DNA from: Terebella lapidaria
Taxonomy: Eukaryota; Annelida; Polychaeta; Terebellida; Terebellidae
NCBI GenBank assembly: GCA_949152475.1
Contig: OX424559.1
Coordinates: forward strand, 15,531,809 to 15,595,808
DNA length: 64,000 nt
Direction: 5' to 3'
The translations under genes were made by a program, and so were the position numbers. The notes under the pieces are model-generated. The model worked only from the letters and a program-made list of their open reading frames with translations. It made no database searches and had not been told where the DNA came from. This document shows, piece by piece, positions 41,071 through 53,130 of this stretch (its first letter is position 1; each line of letters opens with the position of its first letter).

Positions 41071-43100
41071 CTACAGACACAAATAAAAAACAACAGTCAT
41101 ATCTTGCACATGTATACATACTGATCATTGCCCATGGTCTCTAGCATATTAACACTCAATATATTATTCCTATTCTTAGTCTCGAAATAAGGTCATACCA
41201 ATTTACTAGCTGTATTGTCAAAGGTCCATAATTCATCCCGGAACACACTATCATTCGATACACTAATATGTCAACTTCCCTAGTAATTGTATGAACCATT
41301 GATCGGTGATTACCCTGAGCAATGAATGCAAGCACAATAGACACTATCAGTCTAATACCGACGTCACCATTAGATTGTGAACATACCCTTATCCCGGACC
41401 AAGTCCTGACGGGCCTACAGGTTACGGAAGTTCTCTAATACACCTGGAATAACAACAACTCATTATATATCGCTGCTATATGCTAGGCAAACAGTAACAT
41501 AACTCTGTATTGGCATTTAAGCCTGTTCACACTCAACTTCAGATTCGACCACGTGTTAATTGTGAAGACGTAATTTCAATTAATTGTAGCTTGAGCAATT
41601 CATAAAACCATGAACTAGGTTACACGACATATAATAAAACATGATACCGTTACCCTATTTGGGATATATTTCTTACGTACGGACAACTGACCCGAGGATA
41701 CTCGTAAAGAGCTTTGGAGACAAATTCAGGCGTGTTCTCTCCGTGAGCAAATATGGCTGACAAACCTCCCGCAAAAGTTGATCACGTGACGTGCCACGAA
41801 GTGAATGTACGGATATTATTTGAATTTGGAATAGATTACAAACTAAGCATTTAAGTGTTTCTTTTATATTCCCATGTAATATATAAGTCACTAATGTTAT
41901 AAAGACAATTTAGAAAACTATCTGGTCTCACAAATGGAAGTATTAATTTAATCCTGAATAATGAATGTCTTGTATAATGACGAGATCATAATGTGCAAAT
42001 ATATTATTCCCCAGTATGTTCCAAATCATAACGGTCACATTTGAACAATTCTAGTATGTAAAATATTTTTTTTTAAGTTGACAGTTGCAGAATATGTAGT
42101 ATGTAAGTGATGTACATGTAGGTCCTTATGATTCAATCAGGGAAACTGTAAACAAACCAAACTTTTTTTGGAGTGGAATATCTAATTTTTATAGGCTTAC
42201 AGCCTTTCGTGGCTGTTGACTGGGAGTTTCTATTGATTTTTTGGGCATAAAGAGAGTTGGAAGGCTTCCGGGTACAATGGTATAATCCTCTCCCTACAAA
42301 ATGCATCCACATCAGCGATAATAGCAACACAAAGTACCCCTAATTTCAGATTAATATTGCAAAATATATTATTCATTTTCCAGTTTCAAACTCCTTTCCC
42401 TGCTGAACAAAATTTGTCATGATAACCAATTTTGCAAACACTCGGCATACTTAGCACTATCACGGATAGGGCGGATTAATAAGCTGAACCAGCGCTGGGC
42501 TGGGGAATAACTATTTTGGGCCGTTTTTGGGGCAGATATCAAAATGCAGCAATATTTGTTCTTCGATTTATTGTCTCAAAAAAAAACTCTCAACTTCAAT
42601 GAATGATGTACATATTTGCCAAAACACGTGATGAATCTGAAGATTAACTGCTGCCTTCATCCAGTATCAACCTAAGTAAGCCTAGGTAAGTAAGTGCTGG
42701 TTACATTAATGACTTTTTGCAGGATGTCATTGAGGCAATCTCAGGCAAAGTCATTTATGATTGAATTAATTGAGAAAGATTTAGTGAATTTCTTCCTAGC
42801 AATGCGAAATAACATCCAAATGTTGTTTTGAAAAATGTGTCATGAAAATATATCTCAATATATAAATTTTTCTCTCATTATTTAGGGGCCGGTCGATCAG
42901 AACCTCGATCGGGCCGGTGGCGATCATGGTGGTAATTGCCCCATTTGCCCCATTATATTTATAATTCGCCACTGAGCTGAACTAAGGCCTACTTAATTGG
43001 TAGCCTTACAAAAAATTCCTAATTATCAGGCGTACAGTACACTATGTTTACACTACACCCACTGTGAGTGTGACTGTCTAGAGCTGCAGAGCAAATTTCT
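41071..43100. other. No gene identified (intron-like)
   Basis: AT-rich; lies within the first transposase intron. A 33-codon plus-strand ORF near 41753 (MADKPPAKVD) sits beside a CACGTG palindrome but is too short to claim. Confidence 0.4.
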
Positions 43101-43183
43101 CATTCATGACCACAAATTTCCAGCGTCAATACAGAATTTGTGGGCTTCCTCATAAACAATACTAATAGAACCAGGTGGCTTAC

Positions 43184-43403
43184 CATGAAATACCAAGCAC
43201 TTCGACTCAAAGTGCACAGTGCAGATGTGCATGGTGTCGGCATTGAAGGAGGGGTCAGACCGGTTGACAGATGCGATCAATCTGCGCCTCCATTCCTCCG
43301 CCTCAACACTCAATCCTTTCTTGGGGAAACCAACAAAAGTTATATTTTTGTTCTTGACACTTGTGTTGTGGCATCCAACTACACAGCAGTGTTTTCCTCC
43401 CAT
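43184..43403 (-). pseudogene. Transposase exon 1: THAP zinc-finger domain
   Basis: Starts MGGKHCCVVGCHNT and reaches WRRRLIASVNR and HICTVHFESKCLVF: C-x3-C, Trp and C-x2-H in THAP order and spacing. THAP domains bind DNA sequence-specifically and form the N-terminus of P-element and THAP9 transposases. The frame is also open upstream to 43493. A donor GTAAGC after 43184 leaves phase 1, which fits exon 2; reading on instead reaches a stop near 43104. Confidence 0.8.
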
Positions 43404-43560
43404 TGTGGTTGCAAGAAAAATGCAAAAATCCACAAAACTGCCGAGCGATAAAACAGGATCGTTGTCAATGTCACTGGTGACACTCACTTGCATCGCTGCG
43501 ATCGGCGGGACATATTTGGCGGAAAGCCAGAGAGCGCAGTTCCTCTGCTTTAGCCTTTAG

Positions 43561-44062
43561 GTCTATGATTTTTCTAACTTGTTTACACCGGTTTTTGACG
43601 ATATTTTTGCGATGCTAGGTGGCAGAGTTCTATACCTTGGCATACTTCACCTGTGAGTCAAACGGTAATTACCTACCAAATTTCAGACTTCTGTCGCGAA
43701 AAATGAAGAAGTTGGCAATCTACCCCAATGTTAAAATTCAGCCCCAAAACTGAATCTCGAAAATCTGAGCATATTCGAGGATTTGGTCCTGTTTTCATCC
43801 TTCAGGATTCGAAACATTGTTATAATTTTGAACCAGAAGACACATTGGGGTGTATTCTACAGAAGCATGTTGATTTCGAAAGATTTCACCACTACAAAAC
43901 CGAGCAAATTTTTTCAGTTTTGGGGATAGAATTTTGAAATTCTGTAGAAAATTGCCGTTTGACTCTCAGGTGAAGTATGCCAAGTTATAGAAAGATACCA
44001 TGCAGTTAGCATCGCAATAATATCAGGAAAAAACAGGGTGGGTTAGAAAAATCAGAGTATAC
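43561..44062. repeat. Miniature inverted-repeat element, about 110-base arms
   Basis: Arms about 43561-43673 and 43946-44062, for example ttggcatacttcacctgtga against its complement at 43965-43984. Shares 'cagacttct' and 'ggcaatctaccccaatgtta' with the element at 32.3-32.8 kb. It lies just upstream of the THAP exon. Confidence 0.72.
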
Positions 44063-44365
44063 ATTCCTGAATGTATACGTCATTTTATGACGGGAAACGA
44101 GACTTAACCTAAAACCGCCCCTACCTGTGAACAGGTAAAGTCCATTGGCGAATATATAGTAGTGTTATACACTTGAAATCATCACTCAAGATATGATCTA
44201 TGTTGCTCGCACTGTGTTTTTTTTCCATTGGCTCTGATTGTTATCGATGACATACTGTTCAGCTACCCCAGAAAGGAAAGAAGTGGAGATTAATTGGTAA
44301 GCTATTACCACTTGTCTTAACTTTCGACTCAACAATCAAATTAACAATAACCTGATTCTAGAGGG

Positions 44366-44457
44366 CGTCATACTTTTAGACTGGCCCGACGTCGATAATT
44401 AGCGGCCTTAGCCAGTATTTTATAGGCCCGAGAGAGGGCCAATCTAAAAGTATGAAG
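44366..44457. repeat. Short inverted repeat
   Basis: cgtcatacttttagactggc (44366) is mirrored at 44437-44457; 50-base loop. Confidence 0.6.
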
Positions 44458-44938
44458 CACGAGAATAGCCTATCATGTTAATACAATTATTATCATATGC
44501 CAGAATGACAGTTGATGCAAATGGCGTAGTTAATGCTATTATACAGTAATTTAAATTACTGTCAACAAACTTAGACCTGAAAATACACCATTTCTATGTG
44601 TTTTGTTTTTCAATAGCTGTTCCTATTTTTCCAATAACAAACTTCTGCCCGGCGGGCTGTAAATTCCACACTTGCCCGGGCAGCTCCCAGTTCAAGAAAA
44701 CGTCATTATTTTGAAGGGTAAACAAAAGCACATGGTGGCTCTCCGGGCCCGATTCCGTCATGTTTGACGTTTTTGCCGCCAATTTACGTTCTATGCTGAT
44801 GCTCTTGGAACTCTGAAATGGTCTGTGAATCGGATAAATGTGTGCATAAAAGCTGTATTTTTTGCTTATTTCTTTCTAATCGGATATGATTCGGTCATTT
44901 GAAACATACTAAAATGTCCCCGACATGCACTGGCATAT

Positions 44939-45077
44939 GATAAACGGGTTATTGCACAATATGGGGTTTCATGCCCTCGGGCCAAGTCTTCAAGAAGCCC
45001 TCCGCTTCGCGTCGGGCTTCTCAAAGACTTGACCCTCGGGCATAAAACCCCATATTGTGCAATAACCCTATATTATC
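44939..45077. repeat. Strong hairpin, 62-base arms, 13-base loop
   Basis: Left arm 44939-45000 and right arm 45014-45077 pair almost perfectly (ttattgcacaatatggggtt against aaccccatattgtgcaataa), with loop tccgcttcgcgtc. It looks like a young miniature foldback or a precursor-like hairpin. Confidence 0.8.
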
Positions 45078-45764
45078 AGCTGCGAATGAGTAGGCCTAAC
45101 ATATAATCTGAACGTACATGTATATTGTATCAAACATGTGTCCGCATTATGACGTCATAGATTTTGCGCACCAAACACTTGAGTGCAAGTACAATGAAGT
45201 AGCGGGCCGCTAATGAGTCCCCATCGCCATTATCGGCCCACGACTGTCTGTTTTGTTAGTTCACATGAATAATATAGCTTTTCACGGCCCTCAGAATTGA
45301 GATATATTCTACTGGTAACGCCTTCATAGCTGATAATTAGTTATTTATGTTAAACTTTAAGTTTCATTGATGACCGTGTGCACTAAGATGCTCATTCTCA
45401 ACGGTATTTGTGTATTACTGAGTGTACGGTTACCATGGTTACTTATGTCACAAAACGACATCACTGTATTGTTTAACATTTTGTATGGAAACATACAGAG
45501 TGAGAACTCATCGAAATGAATTCCAAACTTGTCCTCGAGTCCAAAAAAACTAGTCTTTCATACAGAGTAGACTTCGATAAATTTGTAGGAAAATCAGTTA
45601 TTTTTCTATTGGGTTCTGCTCTCGACAGGTTATAGTGGTTTAATATCAAAAATACATGTTAACATAATTGCGCGTATCACTTCCATACCATCACTCAATT
45701 TTAATGAATTTTGATATACATTGTATTGTAAACCATCTAAGCGGTACTTATTTACGATTGACTG

Positions 45765-45985
45765 TTAGTGCCAGGTGTGAAAATTTATGTGGCGGCCACC
45801 ACATAATTATCTGGCGGCCGCCATATATAGTAATTAAGTGGCGACCGCCAGATAAATATATTTTCAGACCTTGCAGTATCTCGCCTCAACGGGCCTCCGT
45901 ATGGAAGACCGTTAGTGCCAGATGTGAAAATTTATTTAGGGTCGGCCGCCAGATAAATATATTTTCCCAATTTGCAGTATATCCA
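45765..45985. repeat. Partial tandem duplication with CGGCCGCCA motifs
   Basis: Two related copies about 155 bases apart begin 'gttagtgccaggtgtgaaaa' / 'gttagtgccagatgtgaaaa' and contain gcggccgccagataaatata-type blocks in both orientations. Confidence 0.6.
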
Positions 45986-46328
45986 GCAGGCCAATTGATG
46001 GATAGTTCTATCTACTGTTGTTGAATGGTAAATTATTTTCAGGAATGTAGTGAGTGGCAAATAGTAAACCCTGAATAATTAGTAGAGGGTTTCATCCCGA
46101 AATTGTCAAACCTATGGATTGCGTTTTGGTATGTAAACGTGCCTGTTTTTCTATTTCCATTTTCTTTCTCCCCAAACGCATTTCCCCAAACTCGCTCCTG
46201 ACGCATTTAGGTCGATTTGCACATTTAAAGACGAGAAAACGTAAGATACGTGAAATTTATCTTACTTTATTTGCTTTATATATTAATAACTTAATGGCTG
46301 AGGAAATCAAAAAGTTAAACAAAGGTAT

Positions 46329-46700
46329 AGCTATTAATGATAGGAATACATCAAACTCAGACAGGAAAGGTTGATTTTATTTTCTGGCATTTTGCCAGTT
46401 TGCGTGTACTATGTTCATAGTGACGAATAAGCCCTGTGAAGAAAAGCATACCTTGGATAAAACCACCAAACATGTATGATAAAAAGATATAATACATGTT
46501 TGGTGGTTTTATCCAAGATATGTGTGTTGATATACAGATCTACATGTAGGTCTACATACAATGTAAACAAACAGCATAATAAAACCAGACGCTCCCAGTC
46601 TCAGAGGGCTTATCCGTCACTATCCGCAAACTGGCAAAATGCCAGAAAATAAAATCAACCTTTCCTGTCTGAGTTTGATGTATTCCTATCTTTAATAGCT
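46329..46700. repeat. Nested foldback element
   Basis: Outer arms of 76 bases (46329-46404 and 46625-46700; cagacaggaaaggttgattt against its complement) enclose an inner hairpin with 29-base arms (46449-46477 and 46493-46521; ttggataaaaccaccaaac). The two levels suggest one element inserted in another or a compound palindrome. Confidence 0.78.
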
Positions 46701-48203
46701 TGGTGGTTTTATCCAAGATATGCTTTTTACAGTGTGTGTTGATATATAGTCCATGAGCCCAAGGGGTCCACCGTTCATCCCCCCAGGACTCTCCACGAGG
46801 AGTGTCATTTTGTTCAGGTATCCAGGGTAGGACTCGATATCCAGGGTTGGACTGTCCAATACATAGATATAGATATCTATAATCTAATATGGCGGCTTTT
46901 CAAAATGGCCGCCATAAAAAATTTCTTGAAACAGAAATTTGTATTTTTCTATGCCCCTAATTGTGCTAGAGACACAAATTTGGTACCTAAACATATGTTT
47001 TAGAGGTCAAGGAATGCAATGAAAATATTTTCAACTACTTCAACCTAGCCCTTTAGCATGAATATGGGAATTATGAGCAGTAATGCAGTAAACAGTATGA
47101 GTGACTTCAATGAGTGTGTTTAAACTCAAGTGACAGCTGAGCAATGTTATTGCTTATGTGCATATTTTTCAAAAGTCAGTGGTTGATCTCATAATGAATG
47201 TGTCAGGGCCTATTCGGGGTTTCCCCAATTTGAAAGTCAGCATTCTTACCAGCTAGGCTATTAGGGAATTTCCATTACCATGATTACCTCACTTGATAAA
47301 TGTGTCAGTTCGTTGATTCTTGGGTTGGATCCTCCCTCAAGCAAGTGGATTTTCCCAACCCCACAATATTGGCCTACGAACAGTTTCGCCTGAATAAATA
47401 CACAGAGGGCATCAACCTAATCCAAAGAGGAAATATTGAACAACGAAAACTATTATATCATGCAGGAGTATTACCATGGCGAAGAATATAAAGTTGATGC
47501 ATTGCTGTACACATTGATTTACCCAGTGGATATTCCATTAATCAAAGAAATGTGAATCACAAATAAGGATACAACATAGCTCTATATTTCCGAAAATCTT
47601 GTGACGATATCATTCATATATTGTTTCATTAATTATTCTACCGCTCACGACTGTTATGACTTCAATGATAACAATCAATAGGCTTCATACCAGATCTAAG
47701 AAAGTTAGTGCACCTGCACATACGTCCAAGTGGTACTTATAATACCTAAATCTGGATTGAAAATGGATGGCTGATGTATCGATATTGTATCTCTTATTAT
47801 ATACCTGCGATGTTATTCGTTCGCACAACACTGTTTGTGTCCTGTACGATAACAACGCTCAGCGGGCAAATACGAGGGCAAATACCCCGCACATTGTGGA
47901 AATGTGCGGGTTCAGTCATAGAATAAAATGGACTGAAAATCTCAAAACCGCCAAAAATTGAGTTACGCCATTTATGCTCTAGGAGGGCGATATTTAAAAA
48001 AACACACACAGATAACAACATGCTGAAAAATTACTATAGAAAGTGCGTGAGGTACTCCAGAATTACTTCACTTGAATAATATAACCCACAGAAAATATAT
48101 TGGTAAACTCTGCACAACATGGGTTCCTCGAACTTAAATATCAGCATTACACACGTCCATTTACACAGTAGCATAACACTTAGTTGTAATATAACAATTA
48201 GTT
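46701..48203. other. No gene identified
   Basis: Contains only short frames; one of 63 codons at 47300-47491 (FPNPTILAYEQFRLNKYTEG) reads somewhat protein-like but lacks splice or promoter support. Confidence 0.35.
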
Positions 48204-48400
48204 GTATACTAATTCCATCAGGTGTGCAGTAGAAATAACTACATTTAACACACTGTCTGCGACTGGTGACGCCAGTGTGTCTTTGGATAAACTATTTGGT
48301 CGGGCTTTGTTTATGTTGCAAAATGTTGTATTTTACGTTTGTTATTGGCATCATCAAAATCTGATTGTATTGGTGGTAATAGATTGATACTTACATTGAT
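48204..48400. repeat. Single dispersed copy of the 363-bp repeat (197 bases)
   Basis: Matches the second half of the tandem unit at 54.7-56.1 kb (ttgtatactaattccatcag through tgatac.tacatt) with about a dozen differences. Confidence 0.8.
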
Positions 48401-48463
48401 GTGTCTGTATACAACAAGAACATATTTGATATCCATTCATTTTTCACCACTCTACTACGATAT

Positions 48464-48588
48464 GGCCCAAGTATCATACACTGCGCCTTCTTCTATATTC
48501 CATAAGGATTGAAAAGGTGACAAACGGCTTAAATGGCATTCATTGAGTGGACGAATAGTATTAAGGCACAGTGTATGATACTTGGGCC
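48464..48588. repeat. Small inverted-repeat element, GGCCCAAGTATCATACACTG ends
   Basis: 125 bases with 24-base terminal inverted repeats. A second, truncated copy with the same left end starts at 48658. Confidence 0.75.
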
Positions 48589-49889
48589 CAAGATTATAAG
48601 ATGTAGGTTCGGGGAAGTGGGAATGTTCCGCCATTGTTCGTTACTGAGTATGTTTTTGGCCCAAGTATCATATTCCGCGCATTCTTCTATTTTCAAAAAG
48701 GACTAAAAGGGTTTGAGACGGGTCAAATGGTTTTCTGTTTACCGGTAGTATCAAGGTGACTTGACACCTCTAAGAATCACATACACTTCCAATGTAATGT
48801 TTTGCTGGAAAATACTTGCTAAATGTTCCGAATAAATTTATTATGTGAAAGCAGTATAACTTCTAAAATATTTTTTTTTAAATATGTTGTAGAAATAGAT
48901 CCTTCACTATAAGCACTTGACTGACACTTAGCGAATACCTCGACAAACAAACGCCAAAATAAAGGGCCGATTTACTCAGTTGTGCTTCCGCCCAGTGAAA
49001 GCTTATGGGAATCTTATACTAATTGAATTGGCCATTTATTTTTTTAATTATTATCATTATTATTATTATAATAAGGATCGTACCCATAAAAGGCGACCTC
49101 TCCTAAAAAAATTTATAACTCCCTCAGATTGTAAAATTTGTCAACAAATATGACCAGATGACATATATTATTGTTCTTGCATAGTTTTAGATGGCTACTG
49201 GTTCGAACTTGTTTTAATTTTGGGAGTTTCTGAGATAACTCTCAAAACGTCTTACGAAACGGGGCATGTCATGCATTGTGATGAAATACCTTTGTGATGT
49301 GCGGGTTTCAAATATATTTCAGCATAGAAGCATTATTTGGGTGTCAATAATTTTCATTAACAGCATTTCTCATTATCTACAGCAAGAAAAAAGTTGAGAT
49401 TTCCGAATTTGAGAACATGCGGTTCCGGGGTAGTATTTGAATCACACTCAAAAGCTCCCGTTGACACGCAAATGTTGTTTAGAACAAAGACATCTATTTA
49501 CCTTTGACCGAATTACTTTTCATGCACATGAGTGAGTATATACATATGGTCCATACCTAGAGAAGCGGTAATGATGATCATAGGCATTTGGGTGCATTAA
49601 CATCATTAAAATCTGCATGTTTGGAAAATGGGTACAGAATTCCAGCCGCAGGCGGGGTATGTAAACCAGCCTCGGAAGGGGTATGTAAGCCCGCCTGAGG
49701 AGGGATATTGGCATGTATGACACGGAACAAGGTGGGAAGATCGACATTTCGTGCACGTAAATTAATATATACATACAACACATGCCAAGACAAGCAGATT
49801 TAATGACCCTAGACCTTTGCATTTAATATCATGCCCCCTCGGCAGGGGTATGTAAGCCAGCCCAAGGAAGTGTATAGCTGCTAAGGAGG

Positions 49890-50860
49890 GTAGTTGACCC
49901 ATGCCAGGAGGCCTAAGTATTGGAGTTGACCCATGCCTAAGGAGGCCTAAGGTGGGGAGGTGACCCATGCCTAAGGAGGCCTAAGGAGGGGAGGTGACCC
50001 ATGCCTAAGGAGGCCTAAGGTGGGGAGGTGACCCATGCCTAAAGAGGCCTAAGGTGGGGAGGTGACCCATGCCTAAGGAGGCCTAAGGTGGGGACGTGAC
50101 CCATGCCTAAGCAGGCCTAAGGTGGGAACGTGACCCATGCCTACGGAGGCCTAAGGTGGGGAGATGACCCATGCCTAAGGAGGCCTAAGGTGGGGAGGTG
50201 ACCCATGCCTAAGGAGGCCTAAGGTGGGGACGTGGCCTATGCCTAAGGAGGCCTAAGGTGGGGAGGTGACCCATGCCTAAGGAGGCCTGAGGTGGGGAGG
50301 TGACCCATGCCTAAGGAGGCCTAAGGTGGGGACGTGACCCATGCCTAAGGAGGCCTAAGGTGGGGAGGTGACCCATGCCTAAGGAGGCCTAAGGTGGGGA
50401 GGTGACCCATGCCTAAGGAGGCCTAAGGTGGGGACATGACCCATGCCTAAGGAGGCCTAAGGTGGGGAGGTGACCCATGCCTAAGGAGGCCTAAGGTGGG
50501 GAGGTGACCCATGCCTAAGGAGGCCTAAGGTGGGGAGGTGACCCATGCCTACGGAGGCCTAAGGTGGGGAGGTGACCCATGCCTGAGGAGGCCTAAGGTG
50601 GGGAGGTGACCCATGCCTAAGGAGGCCTAAGGTGGGGACGTGACCCATGCCTAAGGAGGCCTAAGGTGTGGAGGTGACCCATGCCTAAGGAGGCCTAAGG
50701 TGGGGGGGTGACCCATGCCTAAGGAGGCCTAAGGTGGGGAGGTGACCCATGCCTAAGCAGGCCTAAGGTGGGAACGTGACCCATGCCTAAGGAGGCTTAA
50801 GGTGGATAGGTGACCCATGCTTCGGGAGACCTAAGGACAGGAGGTGACCCATGCGTATCA
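49890..50860. repeat. 34-bp minisatellite, about 28 units
   Basis: Unit close to ggtgacccatgcctaaggaggcctaaggtgggga, with nearly every unit carrying one or a few substitutions (for example gaggtg/gacgtg) and decaying at both edges. No spacers of distinct sequence, so it is not a CRISPR array. Confidence 0.92.
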
Positions 50861-51117
50861 GGATGCGAAAGGAGGTGTCCAATATGTAAGCCGGCATAAG
50901 GATTGGCATTGGTATGTATGACCTGAAAGGTGGGAAGATCGGCACTTCAAGCACGTAAATGGATATAGACATACGGTAATACATGCCTAGACAAGCAGAT
51001 TTACTGATCCTAGACTCTTGGGTGCATCTGATATTATGAAAAATAGTGGACTAGTAGGCCTAAGTTGGGATGACGGGGTATCTAAACCAGCCTACGGAGG
51101 TGTATTGGCATATATAA

Positions 51118-51250
51118 TAATAATAATAATAATAATACTTTATTTTTATATAGCGCATACAAATTAAAATTCTCGATGCGCTTAACAATAAAACCACAAG
51201 GTAAACAACACAAAAGTGTACAAAACATTATTAAATAACACAAAAGTGAG
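51118..51250. repeat. (ATA)n plus 'tttatatagcgc' repeat tail
   Basis: An AAT microsatellite is followed by actttatttttatatagcgc and gatgcgcttaacaataaaa. This resembles the tail of a short interspersed repeat I recall as common in marine invertebrates. Confidence 0.5.
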
Positions 51251-51370
51251 TAAAATAGATTAAAATATGCTATTGGATTATATGACCTGGAGGTGGTAAG
51301 ATCAACTTTTCAGGCGCGTTAATGAATATATACATACATTAGATTACATGCCTAGGCAACCAGATTTAAA

Positions 51371-51463
51371 GCTGACGGAGCCGTTTATAAGGGGGGCCCT
51401 CCCCCCGCCCACTGCAGAGCATGGGCTGGGGGGACGCCTCCCCTTATATACGGCTACGGCAGC
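51371..51463. repeat. GC-rich hairpin, about 41-base arms
   Basis: Arms 51371-51411 and 51422-51463 pair with several mismatches (gccgtttataaggggggcc against ggcctccccttatatacggc-like sequence); 10-base loop. Confidence 0.65.
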
Positions 51464-51553
51464 TTTAATGTTCTTAGGGATGATGGGATATGTAAGTCCC
51501 AAGTGTGCCTGCTGTGTCAGGGCATCAATGGAAAGAAGCATATTATCTCCATG

Positions 51554-52154
51554 TAGGGTAGAGACGGACCGGTGTGTAATATGGACCACCCCAGGTAGAA
51601 GCAGCAGGACGGTATATATATTCATGGCGATTGACGTAGTTATGACACTCATCAATTGTGTGTTTTTGTCGTCGAGGAGAACAACATCACAGAAGGCATG
51701 GTGAATTTAATGAAATTTAAGTGAAAATCGCTTAAAAATCGCTAAAAATTATGTTATTTTTCATTGTTAATATTATCACCTGGTCAACCATTGTTTATCC
51801 CAAGGGCTACGTTGTGATTAATTATTACATATCAGTAAATATAGTTTTTCGAAGGTTAGTTGTGTTTTGCCTTCAATTCGTTGTGAACCAAATTACATGC
51901 GACATGGTCCGTCCATTATCACTACATGGTGGTCCATATTACACGTGGCTGTGTAATATGGACCACTTGTACCCTAATTTGTACGTTCTTCACTACAGTG
52001 CCAGTTCCCATGTGACATCATTTTTATACAGCGCCACATACAGAGTATTATTCATACAATTCACACATATGTAAGATGTATGGGATTATCGAGAAGCCTT
52101 ACTGGAAAGTGACTAAAAGTCTTAAGTGGTCCATATTACACGTCTCTCCCCTAC
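51554..52154. repeat. Inverted-repeat element with a GTGTAATATGGACCAC motif at ends and centre
   Basis: Ends gtagggtagagacggaccgg... (51554) and ...ccatattacacgtctctcccctac (52154) are inverted. A perfect 16-base inverted repeat of the same motif with 6-base loop lies inside (51929-51944 and 51951-51966). It could be two adjacent smaller elements sharing a terminus. Confidence 0.68.
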
Positions 52155-52194
52155 TCAGTTGGTTTGCTTTGATCTTCCCAAATAAGTATATCAG

Positions 52195-52540
52195 TCCCTT
52201 TTGATGGGTAAGTAGTACCCTCAGTAGGGGTATGTAGCACCCTCCGACGGGTATGTCAGGCTTTCAAAGGGGGTATGTATCTCCTTGTATGGGGTATCTC
52301 TAACTTTCGAAGGGGTATGTCGGGCCCTGAAATGGGCATGTCATGCCTTCAATGGGGGTATGTCTGTCTTGAGAAGGGTATGTCTGACCCTCCGATGGGG
52401 TATATCCTGCCTTGCCAGGGGTATATATGACTTTCGTGTGGGGCATGCCCGACCTTCATGTACCCTCATGGGTGGGGTATGTGCGGCCCTTACTTGGAGA
52501 CCATGGGGTAGTTCAAGATAATCTGTCGTACATACCCCCA
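52195..52540. repeat. Degenerate GGGGTATGT tandem repeat
   Basis: About a dozen units of 25-30 bases built around aaggggtatgt(c/a). Frames across it are shadows. The same gggtatgtaa theme occurs in the flank of the 34-bp minisatellite. Confidence 0.65.
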
Positions 52541-52546
52541 CAATTA

Positions 52547-52587
<41 letters not shown>

Positions 52588-52588
52588 T
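52541..52588. repeat. (TTA)n microsatellite
   Basis: About 15 uninterrupted TTA units. Confidence 0.9.
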
Positions 52589-52599
52589 GCTAGCTTTTT

Positions 52600-53130
52600 G
52601 GATACTTGTTTTGTTGCTGTTTGAGATTTCGGCAGTTGGCTAGAACGTGATGCTGCGTTTCGTCCCGTTCATTCAGCTTCAGCATCCTTGTTCTTAGGTG
52701 GAATATATTTGAACATGTTGATCTGTCATAGATTGTCATATAGGTTGGCCTTTATCCAATATCTGTTCTGGGTTTGTTTTCTATGAGGTCCCTTATTTTT
52801 TAAATTTTGTGCTTGCTGCTTGCTAGAAGGAATCTTTTGTGTGTTTTAGTGCTTGTTTCCTGGTGAGGTTTTTGGCTTGGAACTGTTTTTTGGAGAGCAG
52901 GTCTTTATGCTTATCTTGAACTTGTGGAGACTTTTTTTCCAAGTTTTTTTCATCCATGGGTGTCTAAGTTGGAGCATTAGGATTTTTAATGTGGGCGTTC
53001 CGTCGTTTTGTGTTAGTTTGTGGTAATATAGTATTTGTTTTTCTGCTCCTTGTTTTTCGATGCTTGTAATGCCGGATTCAAGTTGTAGTACCTGGGTGAT
53101 GACTCAGGGGCTTTGAGGATTCTCCTGATC
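52600..53130 (-). pseudogene. LINE remnant: RT C-terminus with Cys/His motif
   Basis: One minus-strand frame reads SNIFHLRTRMLKLNERDETQ then HHVLANCRNL (52620-52730), resembling the C-terminal zinc-type motif (R..ML, ET..H.L..C) of non-LTR elements of the I/Nimb-R1 kind. Upstream frames (LYYHKLTQNDGTPTLKIL...) continue the remnant with several shifts and stops. Confidence 0.5.

Larger units (their letters stand above)
33343..43403 (-). pseudogene. P-element / THAP9-like transposase gene, ten exons, three frameshifts
   Basis: Exons (minus strand): 43403-43184, 38967-38240, 37950-37797, 37692-37524, 37355-37146, about 36141-36005, 35783-35603, 35553-35421, 33890-33717, 33526-33343. Nearly all junctions have GT donors and AG acceptors, and the phases agree at every junction (0 throughout except phase 1 after exons 1 and 8 and phase 2 after exon 9). 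Domains in order: THAP zinc finger, coiled coil, helix-turn-helix-like region, RNase H-fold DDE transposase. Catalytic-type residues appear in LLHDEMS, FMSDAPHLMKT and QDPLEEHFG. Single-base shifts in exons 3, 4 and 7 plus a TGA in exon 3 mean no full protein can be made. I found no clear terminal repeats, so it may be an element or a host-captured THAP9-like gene now decaying. Confidence 0.82.
49640..51370. repeat. Three-fold repeated flank around a minisatellite
   Basis: A segment running from 'ggtatgtaagccagc' to 'acatgcctagacaagcagattta' occurs at about 49640-49830, 50880-51010 and, split, 51060-51110 plus 51280-51370. The copies bracket the 34-bp array, so a higher-order unit has duplicated. 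Confidence 0.65.

Noticed and set aside
45668..46024. 118-codon plus-strand ORF
   Set aside because: Spans a duplicated non-coding segment and repeats the same peptide blocks; no domain or splice support.
49890..50860. CRISPR-like regular repeat array
   Set aside because: Units are contiguous with no unique spacers, the genome is eukaryotic and no cas genes are present; it is a minisatellite.
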